64,000 nt of DNA from Solea solea (lineage: Eukaryota > Chordata > Actinopteri > Pleuronectiformes > Soleidae). Each line of letters starts with the position of its first letter. The first letter of the stretch is position 1. The stretch covers positions 10,025,754 to 10,089,753 of the forward strand of contig NC_081142.1 in NCBI RefSeq assembly GCF_958295425.1. Direction: 5' to 3'. The notes under the pieces are model-generated. The model did no database searches and was not told the DNA's origin. It saw only the letters and a list, made by a program, of their open reading frames with translations. The translations under genes and the position numbers were made by a program. Shown here in pieces: positions 59,901-64,000 of the stretch.

Positions 59901-61943
59901 CATTGTATACTTATACAAGCATTGCCAAAAAAAGATGTGTTAAAAATACCATTAATAAATTAAAAGGACTCAGTGGGCTGTACTCTGTACAGGAGGGGTC
60001 GCAAACTCAAATGGAGGTCACTGAGCTTTGAGTGTGGTCAGGAGGGGGCCCGTCAAGTGAAAAAAGTCCAGCATTTTGGGTAAAAGGAAGTGTTCTCCAG
60101 TAAGGGTGGGCGATATAGCAATTATATCACCATATTCTGATATTGCAATAACAATATTTTTGATGATATTTCAGAGAATTTTAAAACAAAAGTCTAGATA
60201 TACTGTATAACTCAAAATAAAAATGTATCAATGATGTAAAATTAATCTTTGTATTAAAAAACATACAGAAATAATTCATTATTTAAATAGCTATTAAGTG
60301 GTGGGCCAGAGGAAATCGACTGGAGGGCTGCATGTGACCTGTTGGCCACACTATTACCTCTGTGAATTAATTCAATCACATCCTTTTACACGATTTTGTA
60401 TCATGAGTTTTGTTCCTTATACGAAAGTAATAGAAAACTGCCATCCACACATACTGCCCTTTATGTCCTTTGTTTCAGACTGAATTCTAAACTCCTATAA
60501 CAGCTCTCACACCTTGTGCTGTTGATCTGTAAACGTTTAATCACGTGCGCACACAGTATTCAGTAGTTTGACCACGTAACCATGAACTACAGCATTAGCC
60601 GTTCTGATGTATGTTGTATACAAACGTGATTGACATTCAGCAGAGACCTCAGGAGACTGGAGCACAAGATGGTTCACTGCAAGTTACTTCCGTCTTCGCT
60701 TACACTTGTATTTTTTTATTTTTTTATTAATATTTATTTAATATTGGATATTTAAAGACATATTTCAGTAAACACAAACAAACAAAAAATGGTCATGGTT
60801 TTAAAATTATTTCATGGCAGAACACAACAAATGATAATGAGCAAAACCTTCACAAACATTAAACATAACGTAACATAAAACATTCAGTCAATCTGTACAA
60901 TCTGACATGACATGTACTGTACTAGAAAATATTGATATTTTCTGTGAAACTTCTGTGAAATTGTTATTGAAATAACTGATATGGTAATGATCTTTTGATA
61001 AATAATCATTTATTATTATTATTATTTTTTAAATAAGAAAACCAAAAAAGGAAAGAAAACTAAACAAAAATGAATAAACAACAATAGAAACATGTTACTT
61101 CTCTGGTGGTATTACCTTTCGTCTGTTAAATCTTATGGTTTTATTATGCAGTTCATTTCATCAAATAATGAACAAATTGAGGGAATGATTTAGAGAACTT
61201 CAAGAAAGAAGTTTTATATATATATATAGGGTAGTCATCCATTCGTTTTTTGGTTAGGTTCAACTTGAACAAAGTGGCACCAGTACAGTAACAGCATGTT
61301 AATCATATGGTAATAAATGTTTCAATATGGAGGTAGTATTATGGTATTACCCTCTTATGCAATTCCCAGCACGGTAATAAGGGGCTACTGTTACAGTAAT
61401 ACCATGTAATTTCAAGTGTAATATGCAGGTAATAGCTTGATAATGAAAAGGACTGTAATACGTTCACATTAAAATGTTTGAGAATAACAATTAGTAATTC
61501 CCATATTGTAATGATGAAATCATTACAGCCTCCCTTATGACACCTTTTAAATTGTTAATACCAAGTTGTTACTGAGTGATTACAAAATGAGTCAGATTAT
61601 TTTACCATAATTCACGAGCATCGGGAACTAATTTTGTTTATTTTGTACAATGTATGATTTTCACTGTGTGTCACATCTGTTACACTATATTACAACCTGG
61701 TCACAGGTAAGTGGAGCCTGCAAATTCAACCAATTAACAAAGTATCCAATTGATTAATATCTGTAAATATTATATATATTTCTTTGATATTTTCCTGATG
61801 TAAAAAAATTAAGGAGAAGTTTGTTTTCGACGCAGTTCCGGTGTAGGCTACCATGTCGTGTTTTGGGGGTGAACTATCTTGACGGTCAGACACGGCTATA
61901 TTACTGCTGTCCTCCGCCGCTCTACTGTACCGGAGTTGCAAAG

Positions 61944-61996
61944 ATGGCTGCAAGCAATTATTTCGGCTTCACACATGGTGCCGGTCCGCAGTACAG
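61944..61996 (+). CDS. zfr2: First coding exon of a ZFR-family RNA-binding zinc-finger protein, probably zfr2
   Basis: The exon encodes MAASNYFGFTHGAGPQY plus two bases, ending CAG TAC AG|gtaatt. ZFR begins MATGNYFGFTHSG and ZFR2 begins MATSQYFDFAQGGGPQY; the GAGPQY ending and the position head-to-head with atcay, as in human 19p13.3, favour zfr2. ZFR proteins carry C2H2-type zinc fingers and a DZF domain and bind double-stranded RNA. Those domains are encoded beyond the right edge of the window. The leader upstream contains CpGs ('ttcgacgcagttccgg', 'tcctccgccgctc'), consistent with a promoter near 61.8 kb. Confidence 0.82.
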
Positions 61997-64000
61997 GTAA
62001 TTAAAGCGAAGCGGCTTGTTGTCAGGAAGCCTGTGGGGCATTGGGTAATCAGTTTGGGTGCTGTTTATCGGCGGACACTCGGTGTCAGTGGTGGGAGTCC
62101 ATGACGTGTTTAGAAAACAGCTAGCTTTGTTAGCTCCGCGTTAGCTCCCAGAGTCCGCAGGCAGACAGGCCGTCACACTGACCGACAAATCAGTCCAACC
62201 CGGTCCTCGTCCTTCCGAAAGATGCTACCGATGTCGTTGCCACTCAGCGTATTTGCATTAATCATCAGGAAAGGCAACCGGCGTCAGGTGTGTCCAGTGT
62301 CGGATTAGAGAGGCTAAACCCGGTGCAGCACTGCTGAACGTCCCGAGTCTCTCAAACAACAGTTACTACAATGTGTTATAGTAATAGGTTTATTAAACAG
62401 TCTGTGAAGGGCATTGAAATTAGCTGGATGTGTCAGTGTCCAGCAAGTCTGTGTGTCAGGGAAAACATCGTATTAGTTGCTTAGATGTTGCTGCTGACAT
62501 TCGTAATGTTGTGTTACTGTCCTCTGCATTTAAGCATCCGTTACTGCTGTCTCTTTCTGCCCTTTTGCCTCTATGACAACCTATTTTCTTCTTGTTTGGT
62601 GATTCACGGTAGTTGGCATTCGTAATATTGCACCACTGCCTCTCCTTCTCCTTTTGCCTTGCATACCATCTTAGATATAAGTGACATGTCATGTCATTTT
62701 CATCCAGTGGTCCGTGAGGGTTTCCTGTTTTGAAGACTGGCATCAAAGCACCTCAGTCTTTACAGTATGTCCTCCTCCTCCACACCTATTGTCTATTGCC
62801 TATAACCAAATTCAGTTTATTGGATGCCAGAAAGACCAGTTTTTCTGGAGCTGTCATCTGTGTCCCAAGGGGGCAGTTTGATGGCAGATAACACATCCAC
62901 AAACAAAGACAAAACTAAAATACTCACAAATATAAAAAATATAGACCTGCCCATCTGATCTGAATTGAACATCCTGACAGATGAGCAGTCGTACAGCACA
63001 TGTTTAAATTAATATCAGGGTTTATTTGTTGGTCATGTTTAGGAAAGCACTGGTCTTGCTTGTCCAAAATGAAAATCATTGAACTATTGCAACAGTTTTG
63101 GGCTTTGAGGATGAGAGTTTTTTACTTCCTGTATATTATTGTACTGGTGAAGTATTTAGGATGGTGCATGTGAGACCAATGGCTATAAGTGCCTGACTGA
63201 TGTTAGGAAATGGCTCACTGTTTTTGTATAAATCATTTGTTGAGGTGTCTATCGTGTAATTCTAAGTGTAGTGTTGAATGAGTTTTTGGGTTACCAAATA
63301 AATTTGCTGAATATTTCTAGCCTTTTGCAAGAGATGTATTAAATCGGATGATTATTTTATCAAACCTCTATCCGGTGTTTATCAGGTGTCCAAAAAATGG
63401 CAGTAAAAATAATTCTGAAACATTGTATGGCAGACATGGCAACACATTGTGTTGAGTTAGATGTTATCTTTAAAAAATGAGTCCCTACATAAAACGTTCA
63501 GGATACTGTAGAGGAACTACTGATCTCTACAGGCTGCATACATACTAGTCTACTACTCCTGTGTAACTGTTTTGTATTTGCTTTGGATCCAGCCATTTTG
63601 TTTAGGTCATGAATCAGTGTATCGCTCTTACAGCATGTGGTCTTTTATGACCTTCAGGCATCATTTTAATTTTAGCTCTGTCGTGTTCTTGATCATCCTG
63701 ACACATGTCTTTGTCAGTGACTGCTGTTTCCAGACTTGCCAATGACAACACTGCTGTGGTAATGTTCTCTGCCTGCAGCTTTTCTCTGTTGCTTGCGAGT
63801 GTGATTTCAAGATGCTCAAGTGTGTTAAACCTCGCACATGCTACTGCCCGAGCGAGGTCAACTCTAAAAACAGCCATGTTGTTAATTAGCCTTGTGGTTT
63901 CAGTAACAGTTTGTTTTATCACTTGGTATTAATGTTGGTAACTTGATCTTTGAAGATGGCAGCCTTTATCCCGTTTAACTGACGTGGCAAGATTTCCATG
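61997..64000 (+). other. zfr2 intron 1 (partial)
   Basis: Begins with donor gtaatt after the first coding exon. The first 300 bases are CpG-rich, probably the tail of the promoter CpG region. No second exon is recognised before the window ends. The open frames at 63.6-63.9 kb show no ZFR similarity. Confidence 0.65.

Larger units (their letters stand above)
57563..61800. other. Region between the atcay start exon and zfr2: upstream intron, promoters, intergenic DNA
   Basis: An acceptor at 57563 shows that atcay has at least one noncoding exon in this stretch, but I cannot place it. The atcay and zfr2 promoters must both lie here, since the two genes are head-to-head. A TGG microsatellite (58311-58333), a MITE-like copy (59690-59900) and AT-rich DNA around 60.7-61.2 kb are the visible contents. 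Short open frames near 58.5-59.4 kb show no domain. Confidence 0.5.

Overview
The window is nuclear DNA of a vertebrate, most likely a teleost fish. It has compact multi-exon genes with GT-AG introns and many short dispersed repeats of teleost type: tRNA-derived SINEs, MITE-like elements, retroelement 3' tails and microsatellites. There are no prokaryotic operons, CRISPR arrays or rRNA genes. No species call is possible from sequence alone.

Six protein genes can be supported, five of them complete. From left to right: an INSYN2 (formerly FAM196)-family gene on + (9228-13811, two coding exons, 691 aa); mydgf on - (26276 down to 19179, six exons, 167 aa, ending in HDEL); a lysyl oxidase of the LOX/LOXL1/LOXL5 type on - (35374 down to 32391, six exons, 545 aa, copper site and LTQ residues intact); nmrk2, nicotinamide riboside kinase 2, on - (44317 down to 40487, seven exons, 201 aa); atcay (caytaxin) on - (57539 down to 51411, eleven coding exons, 379 aa); and the first coding exon of zfr2 on + (61944-61996), whose remainder lies beyond the right edge. 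Exon coordinates were worked out by hand, and in every complete gene the exon phases close into one uninterrupted reading frame.

The order zfr2 / atcay / nmrk2, with zfr2 head-to-head to atcay and nmrk2 downstream of atcay in the same orientation, matches human 19p13.3. MYDGF is on the same human band. The LOX-type gene and the INSYN2-type gene have no counterpart I know of in that human interval, so they may be retained fish paralogues or rearrangement products.

The genes do not form one pathway: INSYN2 and caytaxin are neuronal, NMRK2 makes NMN, LOX crosslinks collagen and elastin, MYDGF is an ER/secretory factor, and ZFR2 is an RNA-binding zinc-finger protein. The structural highlights are a 190-bp perfect inverted repeat bracketing the last two exons of mydgf, an inverted decayed copy of the lox intron 1/exon 2 boundary 4 kb from its source, a SINE with a perfect 14-bp target-site duplication, a (TG)n tract touching a mydgf splice donor, a codon-repeat glycine run in caytaxin, and a candidate unrecognised spliced reading frame on the + strand at 49325-49758. 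The rest is intergenic or intronic DNA with repeats.
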